Shown: in pieces, positions 46,341 to 56,209 of the stretch
How positions within the stretch are numbered: the first letter of the stretch is position 1
Layout: every line of letters begins with the position of its first letter
Assembly (NCBI RefSeq): GCF_000445185.1
Contig: NZ_AVAF01000114.1
Location: 1-64,000 of the forward strand
Length of the DNA stretch: 64,000 nucleotides
Direction of reading: 5' to 3'
Source of the DNA: Thermoanaerobacter sp. A7A
Lineage (GTDB): Bacteria > Bacillota > Thermoanaerobacteria > Thermoanaerobacterales > Thermoanaerobacteraceae
Position numbers and translations under genes: made by a program
The notes under the pieces: model-generated
Seen by the model: only the letters and a program-made list of their open reading frames with translations
The model's database searches: none
Told to the model about the DNA's origin: nothing

Positions 46341-46899
46341 TTGGAAATACAATTAGAAATCGAAATTTGCAAACATTTTGCAAACATATTTTTTATTTTG
46401 TTTCTTTATCAAGAATTGGGGTGGGTATTTTCTGAATGCCTGCCCTTAGTTTTTAGATTGGAACGTAATACTATTATTAGCAATTTTATATATTAAATGC
46501 AAATAACTTTATTTTACTCTAATCTTATTTTAACCTCAATTCGACAAGTAGCAACTAGATTAAAAATTCAATTTCTATGAATGTAAAATATTGATACTTC
46601 ATTATCAGATCTTCAACTATTGTATATTTGTTGGATAAAGATGTTCTTTTTGATTAACATAATTTATAAAACATCTAATCCATGCCTGATTTTTGGCTTT
46701 CATTTCATGCTCATAATCTTATTCTAAGCAAAAGTGAAATTTTACCCCAAAAATTTGGGCTTGGCTTAATGTAGCTATCTATAAGTTTTTTGACAGAAAA
46801 ATATCAGAGGGATAATATTATGACAGGAAAATTTTTATTGTGTTTTTAAGTAAGCTGCTTCATACCTATTTAAAATAACGTTTTTAAATATAATTTTAA
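46341..46899. other. AT-rich stretch without a recognisable gene
   Basis: I see no coding region with support. A tandem repeat of TTTGCAAACAT occurs just after the tRNA terminator (about 46366-46387). A short minus-strand open tail ending at 46358 could be the end of a lost gene, such as an integrase, but it is too short to call. Confidence 0.4.
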
Positions 46900-47299
46900 A
46901 GCTTGTGGGTGTGCTTCCTGTAAAAGAAAAAAGCAAGATTTAAGGACATTAAAACGAGCAATAGATTTGCTAAAAAACGGCAATATAGTCGGCGTTTTTC
47001 CGGAAGGCGGGGTGAGCGTAAATGAAAATGTTAAAGAATTCAAACATGGTTTTGCTTTCCTTTCGGTTAAAACAAATGCACCTATCCTTCCTATAGCGAT
47101 AATAGGGACGGAAAGAGTGCTTCCTCCAGGAAAATGGATTCCAAAAAGGGCAAAAGTTAAAATTTGCATTGGGTAACCCATATTTTTAGAAAAAGTAAAT
47201 ATAAAGGATAAAAAAGAAATTTACAGTTTTTTAGTAAATTATACAAGGGCAATGATTTTAAAGTTCATATCAAAATTTAGCACTCCTGTAATAAATTAA
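46900..47299 (+). pseudogene. Broken 1-acylglycerol-3-phosphate acyltransferase (PlsC-like)
   Basis: The frame around 46967-47173 encodes PlsC block III (VGVFPEGG) and block IV (PILPIAIIGTERVLPPG). Upstream, VGVLPVKEK continues the homology in another frame, so there is a frameshift near 46930-46945. The N-terminal HxxxxD catalytic block is missing. At 47174-47176 an in-frame TAA replaces what should be Glu in the G-E-P-I segment. The frame then continues open with recognisable PlsC text (PIFLEKVNIKDKKEI) to 47299. The gene is therefore dead through at least one frameshift, one nonsense codon and an N-terminal loss. Confidence 0.85.
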
Positions 47300-47311
47300 A
47301 ATGTTGTAATA

Positions 47312-49291
<1,980 letters not shown>

Positions 49292-49353
49292 ATTTTTGTG
49301 ATTATCAAGTATTTACAGATTTTAATATAAGAAAAATTAATGTGTTATCTTAG

Positions 49354-49392
49354 AAAGAGCAATGCCAGGGCAGTGGTTAATTGCTCTTTTTT
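49354..49392 (+). terminator. Terminator downstream of the KimA-like pseudogene
   Basis: Stem AAAGAGCAAT / ATTGCTCTTT with a 16-base loop that may fold further, then TTTT. Confidence 0.75.
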
Positions 49393-49480
49393 AATTAACT
49401 TTTTAATTAAAAAGAAAAAGCTTAAAAGTTTTGCCACAGGCAGCTATTATCTCATCGAATAATAAAATTTAAAATGTTAA

Positions 49481-49530
49481 CAAAAATAAGCTACCTTAAA
49501 ACTTTAAAAAGCCTTTAAAGTAGCTTTATA
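49481..49530 (-). terminator. Terminator of the minus-strand SEC-C gene
   Basis: On the minus strand AAAGCTACTTTAAAG pairs imperfectly with TTTTAAGGTAGCTT and is followed by ATTTTTG. It lies about 50 bp past the stop. Confidence 0.65.
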
Positions 49531-49582
49531 TTGATTCTTTTTGATTTATTTATAAATTCATAACATTTCTACACAACAAAAA

Positions 49583-50932
49583 TCAAAAACCTTTTAATGC
49601 ATTTACAATCGCATTCATATTATCATATATAATTGCTTTTTGTTCTTCGATTTTATTGTAAAGCTGTTTTAAGTATTGCACTTCTTCAAAATCCTTTGAC
49701 TCTAAATAGGCTATATATTCATTAAAAAATTTTCTTGATAATAGCTGTTCTAGATTTTCTAAAATCATATTGCTATCATCTATTCTTTGAGGTAAAGTAT
49801 TAACATAGTTAGATAGGGATATAACAAATCTTATCTTTATTAAACTAATCTGGAATGTTGTTGGTATAGTTAAAAATTCTAATATGTTTTGAAGCTTTTC
49901 TTTGAGGTCATTATCTTTTGTAGTTTTTTCTATTTTTACTATTTTGTCTAATATAGAAAAATACACTTTTTCTGCAACTATATCTTCATCAAAAATTTCA
50001 TCTATCACTTCATCAAATATAAAATCAAAAACTTCTTGTTTCTCTATATTTTTCTTTTTAAAAAATTCAGCAGCTTTTGTAAGGAACTTTAAATAAAATA
50101 TATAAAATACATAAAATGGTATTTCAATTTCCATTTCAGGGTCTAAAATATAATTTAAATCATCTTCCATTTCCATAAGCATATTGGCACTTAAATATTC
50201 GGCAAATATAGGATATTTATAGAATATTTCCATCACTTTCTCCTTCACTAAGTCATGAGGTAATTTTTCTGCATCATTTATAACTTTTTCTAATTCATCT
50301 TCTCCATCCACAAGGTCAAATTCCGTTGCTTCTAAGATAGGTGTTGTAAATATCTTATAAGTTTTATCTATAACTGCTATTGAAAGCCAGATAAAGATAT
50401 TTTTCATTTCTTCTTCGTTAACTTTTTCTGTACGTAGATAATAGGCTAAATTCAATAAATAGTTTTCTAAAAAATATGTATTAGATATTTCATCTAAAAC
50501 TCTTTCCATTTCTTCCTCATTATCAAGATCTACATTCATTATAAAAGTAACCGGGATCCTTAAGTCTTTCAACCCTTCATTTTTTCTGAATATGCTTACA
50601 ATTTTTCTAAATAATTCTTCGGTTATTTCATCTTCATTTTCTTCATTAAGTTCTTCCGCCTGTCGTTTTCTTTCTTCCAATGATTCTATTAGTAATACTT
50701 TTAATTTTTCCACGTTTACAGCTTCATTTTTACCATCCAGCTTAATTCCATACATTACACTTAATATTCGTATAAATTCATAATCATAAGGTAAAAATAC
50801 GTCATCTTTTTCCATTTCTTTTAAGAGGGTTTTCTCAATTTTTTCTATGTTAGGAAGACAGCATTTTTTATATTTTTTTCCACTTCCACAAATGCATTCA
50901 TCATTTCTATCAATATCAAAAATTTTACTCAT
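49583..50932 (-). CDS. SEC-C zinc-motif protein of unknown function
   Basis: A 449-residue, Lys/Glu-rich, helical protein. Near residue 13 it has a SEC-C motif CICGSGKKYKKCC (C-x-C-x8-CC), the zinc-binding sequence found at the end of SecA and as an adapter in many proteins. The rest has no domain I recognise; it is acidic, with repeated EE/DE clusters and predicted long helices, and has no membrane helix. GGAGGGCG stands before ATG 50932. It is a lone gene in an accessory region, diverging from the marR-like gene. Confidence 0.8.
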   Translation of the reverse strand: MSKIFDIDRNDECICGSGKKYKKCCLPNIEKIEKTLLKEMEKDDVFLPYDYEFIRILSVMYGIKLDGKNEAVNVEKLKVLLIESLEERKRQAEELNEENEDEITEELFRKIVSIFRKNEGLKDLRIPVTFIMNVDLDNEEEMERVLDEISNTYFLENYLLNLAYYLRTEKVNEEEMKNIFIWLSIAVIDKTYKIFTTPILEATEFDLVDGEDELEKVINDAEKLPHDLVKEKVMEIFYKYPIFAEYLSANMLMEMEDDLNYILDPEMEIEIPFYVFYIFYLKFLTKAAEFFKKKNIEKQEVFDFIFDEVIDEIFDEDIVAEKVYFSILDKIVKIEKTTKDNDLKEKLQNILEFLTIPTTFQISLIKIRFVISLSNYVNTLPQRIDDSNMILENLEQLLSRKFFNEYIAYLESKDFEEVQYLKQLYNKIEEQKAIIYDNMNAIVNALKGF

Positions 50933-51083
50933 TTAACGCCCTCCAAATTGATTTTTACTTTCTTTTTATAGATTACCACACTGTTTTCTTCTTGTCTATT
51001 ATTTTTAAGGATATTTATCTCATTGTTCACGCATTTATTTATATCTTTATCTATCATTTTTATAATAAAATGTTTACACCCTA

Positions 51084-51131
51084 TTGACTTTGTAAAAATA
51101 ATGTTATAATATAATTTGGAAACCAAAATAT
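51084..51131 (+). promoter_or_regulatory. Promoter and palindromic operator of the marR-like gene
   Basis: TTGACT (51084-51089) with TATAAT at 51105-51110 (15-bp spacer). An overlapping second TATAAT begins at 51110. Directly downstream the palindrome TTTGG-AAA-CCAAA lies at the likely transcription start, a suitable MarR operator. Confidence 0.55.
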
Positions 51132-51146
51132 TAGGGAGGCAAATTG

Positions 51147-51587
51147 ATGAAACTAGGGTATATAGACAATTTAGAAATGTTTTTACGAGAGATAAACCAC
51201 ATATTAAATTTATATACTCGAAGCTATCTCAACGAAAAAAATATAACGATGGCGAGGTTTTGGGTTATGAATAAGTTGTCGGCTGACAACCCAATAACCA
51301 TGAAAGAATTGCAAAGAAGGTTGCTGCTAGCTCCCGCTACTCTGACAGGACTTGTTGACAATCTTGTAAGTGATGGGCTCGTTGAAAGATGGCGAGACGA
51401 AACTGACAGGAGGCTTGTTTATCTGAAATTAACCCAAGAAGGTGATAAACTATTAAAAGAGATTTTACAATATCGCACATCAATACTCGCAAATATTTTG
51501 AAAAAAATTGAGGGACTTGACGTAGAACGGCTAAACAGGGATTTGAGGTTAATTTGGAATCATTTGAAAGAATGTGAGACTTGCTAA
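51147..51587 (+). CDS. MarR-family transcriptional regulator
   Basis: A 146-residue winged-helix protein with the MarR recognition region TMKELQRRLLLAPATLTGLV and the wing DGLVERWRDETDRRLVYLKLT. It probably represses the ABC/MFS efflux genes behind it, since it starts the transcription unit and overlaps the next gene by a few bases. ATG 51147 is seven bases after GGGAGG. Confidence 0.9.
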   Translation: MKLGYIDNLEMFLREINHILNLYTRSYLNEKNITMARFWVMNKLSADNPITMKELQRRLLLAPATLTGLVDNLVSDGLVERWRDETDRRLVYLKLTQEGDKLLKEILQYRTSILANILKKIEGLDVERLNRDLRLIWNHLKECETC

Positions 51588-51613
51588 ATTTTAATTTGGA
51601 AGGAGGTGTTTGT

Positions 51614-52120
51614 ATGCCTTTTTCTGTTGAAGTTAAAAATCTAAGGAAGTTTTTTGGAAAGTATGAGGCAGTTGCAGGTATAAGTTTTAACATAAACAAA
51701 GGAGAGGTTTTTGGCTTATTGGGACCTAATGGAGCAGGAAAAACAACTACAATTCGTATGATAACTACGCTTTTGTCTCCGACATCAGGCGAAATCAAAA
51801 TAGAGGGAATAAATGTTATAAAAAATGGAGGTTATATTCGAAATTTAATAGGATATGTACCGCAAGCCTTATCAGCCGATTCAACTTTAACAGGGTATGA
51901 AAATCTTCTAATTGTTGCAAAATTATTGCGCTTACCTAAAAAAGAGAGAGAAGAAAGGATTAATCATATTCTTGACATATTAAATTTAAGTGAAGCAGCA
52001 AACAGGATTGTCAAAGAGTACTCTGGTGGTATGGTTAGAAAACTGGAAATCGGCCAGGCATTAATACATAAATCCTCTGAGTTATATTGTAGAACTTTTA
52101 AGAGGATATTTATTAAATAG
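51614..52120 (+). pseudogene. Truncated drug-type ABC transporter ATPase
   Basis: Starts at ATG 51614 after GGAAGGAGG. It is a normal DrrA-type ATPase up to about residue 155: Walker A GPNGAGKTTT, Q loop GYVPQ, and the signature region EYSGGMVRKLEIGQALIH. Where Walker B (LDEPT) should follow, the frame changes into unrelated residues and stops at 52120. The D loop and H loop are also missing, so it cannot hydrolyse ATP. The break is at about 52072, where sequence from the end of a permease gene begins. Confidence 0.88.
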
Positions 52121-52220
52121 TCCTATACCAAATGCAGGTTTGGATTGGCTAATAATAATATTCATAACTGCTATTTTGCAATTATGTGCCGCATTATTAT
52201 ATCCGAGAATCGTCACATGA
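52072..52220 (+). pseudogene. C-terminal remnant of an ABC-2 type permease
   Basis: In another frame than the ATPase this stretch reads INPLSYIVELLRGYLLN, PIPNAGLDWLII and ends AALLYPRIVT followed by TGA at 52218-52220. That is the last 50 residues or so of a DrrB/ABC-2 drug-export permease, usually encoded right after the ATPase. The rest of the permease and the ATPase 3' end have been deleted. Confidence 0.75.
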
Positions 52221-52237
52221 GAAAGGGGATGCATGCT

Positions 52238-53686
52238 GTGAAAAAATTGGAATACAAATGGATTGCGCTTTCCTGCACTACAATAGGTGCTCTTTTTTCT
52301 GTTCTTAATGGAAGTATGCTTTTAATTGCTTTGCCTGATATTATGAACGCTTTACATGCTGATATGACTATAATCATGTGGATTGTCATGAGTTACATGC
52401 TTTCTATTACAATACTTGTACCGACAATAGGCAGAATTGCAGATATGATTGGAAGAAAGAAATTATATGTTACAGGTTTTGCGATATTTACTCTCAGTTC
52501 TTTACTATCTGGAATGTCAAATTCGGGTATTCAATTGCTTTTGTTTAGAATTATTCAATCTATTGGTGGCGCCTTAATGATGGCTAATAGTACAGTGATT
52601 GTAACAGACGCTTTTCCTAAAAACGAATTAGGGAAAGCTTTAGGTATAAACAGCATGGTTATAAGCATTGCAAATGTCATAGGACCTATTTTAGGAGGAT
52701 TTTTGCTTAAATTTGGCTGGAGAAGCATCTTCTACATCAATGTGCCATTTGGGATTATTGGCACGCTGTGGGCAGCACTACAGCTTAGGGAAGTAGAGGC
52801 TCTTCCCGAACATCAAAAATTTGATTATGCTGGTACTTTAGTATTTACCGTTGCTATGATAATACTTTTAATTGTCCTGTCTTTTGGAGGATTTGCAGGA
52901 TGGGGAAATCCACACATTATTACTCTCTTTGTTGTCTCAATAGCCTTGTTTGTTTTATTCGTTTATATTGAAAATACCGTAGACCAGCCAATGCTTGATT
53001 TGAATCTTTTTAAAACGAGAATATTAGCTTTTGCCTATACGAGTAATCTTCTAAACGGAATAGCAAGAGGAGCCGTTACTTTTCTTTTGATTTTTTATTT
53101 GCAGGGTATTAAAGCAATGGATCCATTGACTGCAGGTATTTTATTGACACCATTTGCTCTTGCAATGATGGTGGTTTCTCCAATTAGCGGTTGGCTATCT
53201 GATAGGTATGGGTCACGAGAGTTAAGTAGTATAGGGCTACTTATATCTGCAGTAGGACTTGTAGGTTTTATGGGAATAAATGCTATAACGTCAATTACAA
53301 AGTTAATACTGTGGATGGCTATAATGGGTTTTGGCTCCGGACTATTTATATCTCCTAATACCAATGCTATAATGAGTAATGTTCCGGTCGACAAAAGAGG
53401 AATAGCGGCAGGAGTAAGGACAATGATGAACAATGCCGGAACAGTAATAAGTATAGCATTAGCAATGGGAATAATTTCTTCAAGCATAGATCCACAAGCA
53501 ATGCAAGCACTTTTTGTAGGAACCCAAGTTGGGGCAAAAGGGATAGCAGTTGCTCAATTTATTAAGGGCTTAAGGTCTACTTTTGGGATTTCTTTTGCAA
53601 TAAGCTTGGTTGCAGCTTTTATATCCTATCTAAGAGGACCACAGCCCAAATGGGAATCAGAATATAGTGCTAATAAAAGAATGTAA
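52238..53686 (+). CDS. DHA2-family drug:H+ antiporter (EmrB/QacA type)
   Basis: A 482-residue MFS protein with about 14 membrane helices, motif A GRIADMIGRKKLYVTG after helix 2, and the antiporter motif region with ANVIGPILGGFLL in helix 5. It probably exports toxic compounds under the MarR-like regulator upstream. I take GTG 52238, spaced ten bases from AAAGGGG (52222-52228). ATG 52217, which overlaps the permease remnant stop as ATGA, and ATG 52229 are alternatives. No adaptor (EmrA) is present, as expected for a Gram-positive. Confidence 0.9.
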   Translation: MKKLEYKWIALSCTTIGALFSVLNGSMLLIALPDIMNALHADMTIIMWIVMSYMLSITILVPTIGRIADMIGRKKLYVTGFAIFTLSSLLSGMSNSGIQLLLFRIIQSIGGALMMANSTVIVTDAFPKNELGKALGINSMVISIANVIGPILGGFLLKFGWRSIFYINVPFGIIGTLWAALQLREVEALPEHQKFDYAGTLVFTVAMIILLIVLSFGGFAGWGNPHIITLFVVSIALFVLFVYIENTVDQPMLDLNLFKTRILAFAYTSNLLNGIARGAVTFLLIFYLQGIKAMDPLTAGILLTPFALAMMVVSPISGWLSDRYGSRELSSIGLLISAVGLVGFMGINAITSITKLILWMAIMGFGSGLFISPNTNAIMSNVPVDKRGIAAGVRTMMNNAGTVISIALAMGIISSSIDPQAMQALFVGTQVGAKGIAVAQFIKGLRSTFGISFAISLVAAFISYLRGPQPKWESEYSANKRM

Positions 53687-53766
53687 GTAAGTTAAGATAA
53701 TAAAAAACACCAGTAGCAGAAAGATGGATTGCAACGCAGAGAGAAAATATTGCTTTTGATAAAATC

Positions 53767-53803
53767 TAAGGAACCCTTTACAGCAGAGGGGTTCCTTACT
53801 TTT
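53767..53803 (+). terminator. Terminator after the MFS gene
   Basis: Stem TAAGGAACCC / GGGTTCCTTA with a 12-base loop, then CTTTT. It might also stop transcription from the converging minus-strand operon. Confidence 0.75.
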
Positions 53804-53883
53804 ATAGCATAAGGCATTAGGAATATAGGAAAAAACCAGGTCACAAAATTGCAGAATACATAGAGAAGCCGCTAATGTAATAA

Positions 53884-55095
53884 CTATAATTGCAATGAAC
53901 TTGACTCTTTTAGACCCACTTTTAAGATTGTATGATTAAAAGTTAAATAACGAATAGGAGTTTCTTGATAAAAAACTACAGGCTTTTCCAGAAAATTATG
54001 CTTTTTATTAATAAGGTGTAAATTTTTTAATAAATTTTTTTTGTTTTCATATAGTTCTTCTTGTTTGCAGATGGTAAGAGATGTTAAAACCGCTGGAGCT
54101 GTAAGAAAACCGATATAACGGAGTAATTTTGAAAAAGCAAGCTGATAAAATCGGTATGGATAAGAATCAGAAAAATAGTAACTGGAAAAATTAAAAATAG
54201 GAATTATGCCCTGCACATTTTCAGGAAGGCGGTATTTAAGGCTGGCAAGTAAAGGTTGCACTGACGAGGCGCTAATGAAACTAAAAGGTGGAGATAATTC
54301 GCTGACTTCTAAAGAATTCTGCACTTGAAAAAGTTTAAATGTAGAACCGACTTTAAAAAGAGCTAAAGAATAACGGTAACCAAATAAAACGGCAGCACCT
54401 CGGGCTATTTGTAACAAAGGAGCAAATTCGTAAATTTTACCGCAAGTTTGTGGTAAAAAATCTTCGGTTAAGCAGACTGCTTCGTTTTCAACCCAATATA
54501 TTCCTGGGGGGTAAGGAGCAAAAAAATCTCTAAGTTGCTTAAGATAAGGATATACTGTAACCATAAAATTATCAGCTATTAGCAAAGCTTTTTCTCGTTC
54601 ATAAAAGCCAAGCTGGGGATAATCCTGAGATTTTAAGATTGTTGCCGAAGCGAGTTTTTTAAGTATACGAATAGCTTTGTCTTCTTTTTCAGGGTAGACT
54701 AGACCAAAAGGCGCAATGATGGAGATTACATTGGCTTTTTTAATCTGCTCTTTATTTTCTTCTAATTTTTGTAAAAGTTTTTCTGGGGTTACTTGAAAGA
54801 TTGTTACTAGTTTTTGTAAATTTTGGGATTGGGTAAAAAAAGCACTAAATTGCTCTGGTACTAGGCGAAGATGAAAGATTGGCTTAATATCACTTTTTGC
54901 TGAAGAAGAAAGAGGTGGAGTAAAATAGACTTTAATTACATCTTTTCTAGATAAGCCTAGTATGGAAAGGCAGTGCTCTAATTCATCTAAAAAAGTCTGC
55001 CAAGAAAATTTTCCTTCATAAAGAAGGTACTTACCTGAGCCAGCGATAAGAGTTCCAGATTGACCATTCAAAAAAATTCCAAGTGTAAGTTTCAA
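53884..55095 (-). CDS. Degenerate hydantoinase/oxoprolinase-like pseudoenzyme
   Basis: The 403-residue protein looks unrelated at first but aligns along its length with the intact hydantoinase at 60756-62306. GIFLNGQSGT occupies exactly residues 6-15, where the enzyme has GIDVGGTNTD. LGFYEREKALLIADNF matches LGLLERENATVLNAAL. RGAAVLFGYRYSLALFKVG matches the enzyme's RGAAF...ALVLDVGG. The key acidic and glycine residues of both phosphate loops are lost (D8 to F, G10 to N, T12 to Q, D15 to T; DVGGTTSD to FKVGSTFK). It is also about 110 residues shorter. The reading frame is intact, so the protein is probably made but catalytically dead. It overlaps the DUF917 gene upstream by four bases and is last in the regulator operon. 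Confidence 0.75.
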   Translation of the reverse strand: MKLTLGIFLNGQSGTLIAGSGKYLLYEGKFSWQTFLDELEHCLSILGLSRKDVIKVYFTPPLSSSAKSDIKPIFHLRLVPEQFSAFFTQSQNLQKLVTIFQVTPEKLLQKLEENKEQIKKANVISIIAPFGLVYPEKEDKAIRILKKLASATILKSQDYPQLGFYEREKALLIADNFMVTVYPYLKQLRDFFAPYPPGIYWVENEAVCLTEDFLPQTCGKIYEFAPLLQIARGAAVLFGYRYSLALFKVGSTFKLFQVQNSLEVSELSPPFSFISASSVQPLLASLKYRLPENVQGIIPIFNFSSYYFSDSYPYRFYQLAFSKLLRYIGFLTAPAVLTSLTICKQEELYENKKNLLKNLHLINKKHNFLEKPVVFYQETPIRYLTFNHTILKVGLKESSSLQL

Positions 55096-56201
55096 GAAAA
55101 TACCTCCTTTTTATGGTAGTAGTCCCAATATAGCTTTTCCAGCGGTACATAAATAGTTCGATAGCCAAAACATTGAGGGCCAACGACATCTAGAGCTTTG
55201 CTGATTCTGAGTCGAAGCGGTGCTGGAAGGCCCAGAAGTGCCAGCTGTTGTCCTTCATAAATTTCGTTGTTGTTTACTGGTTTAAGTTTATTTAAATCAA
55301 TTGCAGAAATTAAATCAGGCACACTAGCAACCATATTACCGTTTTTAAAAGCGAGCAGATTTTCATATTGAAAAAGAAGTTGTAATTTTTCACCTTTTGG
55401 CGAAATTAATGTTGCAGCTTTCCATTTAGTAATTTCATATGTGGAGATGTTTGTTACGGTACCTTGGAAAATTTCCACTACTGGCCCGTAGAAAGAGTTA
55501 GAAGTTACTTCTAAAAGCAAGCTAAACAGTTCACGATAATTATCAGCTTGTAGAAAGCATTCACCTATTTCTCGAGCAAAAGTTAACGTGCCTGGAAGAA
55601 GGACTCTTTTTAGCACAGAACCAGGATAAGGAAAACCAGCAAAATAACCTACTCCTCCCTGCTGGGAAATAATCTGGCGAGTATTCAATTCTAAAAGGAA
55701 GGTATCTTGCTTATCAAGAAACAAATGCAAATTATAATTGCTGTCAATTAACACTAAAGGAGTAACAGTTAAATTTTCAAGATGATAGGTGGTCATTTGC
55801 AATTCGGGAAAAGCTCGCCCCATAGCATCACCATCAGTAACTGGTAAGCCTGTTTGAAGCGCAGTTAAGAGTGGGTAAAAAATATTAACCCCTGCTCCTT
55901 CAACGATTGAGATCCCCTTAAACTTAGCACCAGTATGTTTTTCTAACTCCTCAATAATAATACGTGCTTCCATTCCCGAAGGTAGGCTTTCTTCACTTAA
56001 TTCCGGTGAGCCTAGAAGACCTACGCCGCAAAAAAAATTGTTTTCTGGCAATTCATCAAGGGTTAGTAATGGAATAGAACGGTTTTGTAAAGCTTTATAC
56101 AGTACAGATGCCAAAAGTTCACTTTTCCCGCCACCACCCGAACCGAGGAAGATACTGCCATACCAAAGTGGTTCAATCCAATCAATGGTAATTTCTTGCA
56201 T
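55092..56201 (-). CDS. DUF917 protein, regulator-linked copy
   Basis: A 369-residue paralogue of the DUF917 protein at 59636. It keeps LGSGGGG (residues 19-25) and the block DAMGRAFPELQMTTYHL, and ends with VGPQCFGYRTIYVPLEKLYW. Between these it differs strongly: the enzyme copy's GAPTV becomes a longer GSPELSEESLPSG segment, and the middle third has few matches. DUF917 has been renamed for S-methyl thiohydantoin desulfurase activity in one characterised member. It lies eight bases after the sigma-54 activator gene and overlaps the pseudoenzyme gene, so the three form one operon. Confidence 0.85.
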   Translation of the reverse strand: MQEITIDWIEPLWYGSIFLGSGGGGKSELLASVLYKALQNRSIPLLTLDELPENNFFCGVGLLGSPELSEESLPSGMEARIIIEELEKHTGAKFKGISIVEGAGVNIFYPLLTALQTGLPVTDGDAMGRAFPELQMTTYHLENLTVTPLVLIDSNYNLHLFLDKQDTFLLELNTRQIISQQGGVGYFAGFPYPGSVLKRVLLPGTLTFAREIGECFLQADNYRELFSLLLEVTSNSFYGPVVEIFQGTVTNISTYEITKWKAATLISPKGEKLQLLFQYENLLAFKNGNMVASVPDLISAIDLNKLKPVNNNEIYEGQQLALLGLPAPLRLRISKALDVVGPQCFGYRTIYVPLEKLYWDYYHKKEVFS

Positions 56202-56209
56202 AGTTACAC

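Noticed and set aside
46195-46383. Minus-strand open frame of 62 codons covering the tRNA-Pro
   Set aside because: It is the antisense reading of a clear tRNA cloverleaf and its terminator; such frames are well-known false genes.
50929-51126. Minus-strand frame of 65 codons just upstream of the SEC-C gene
   Set aside because: It lies on top of the promoter of the marR-like gene, has no ribosome binding site of note and no recognisable motif.
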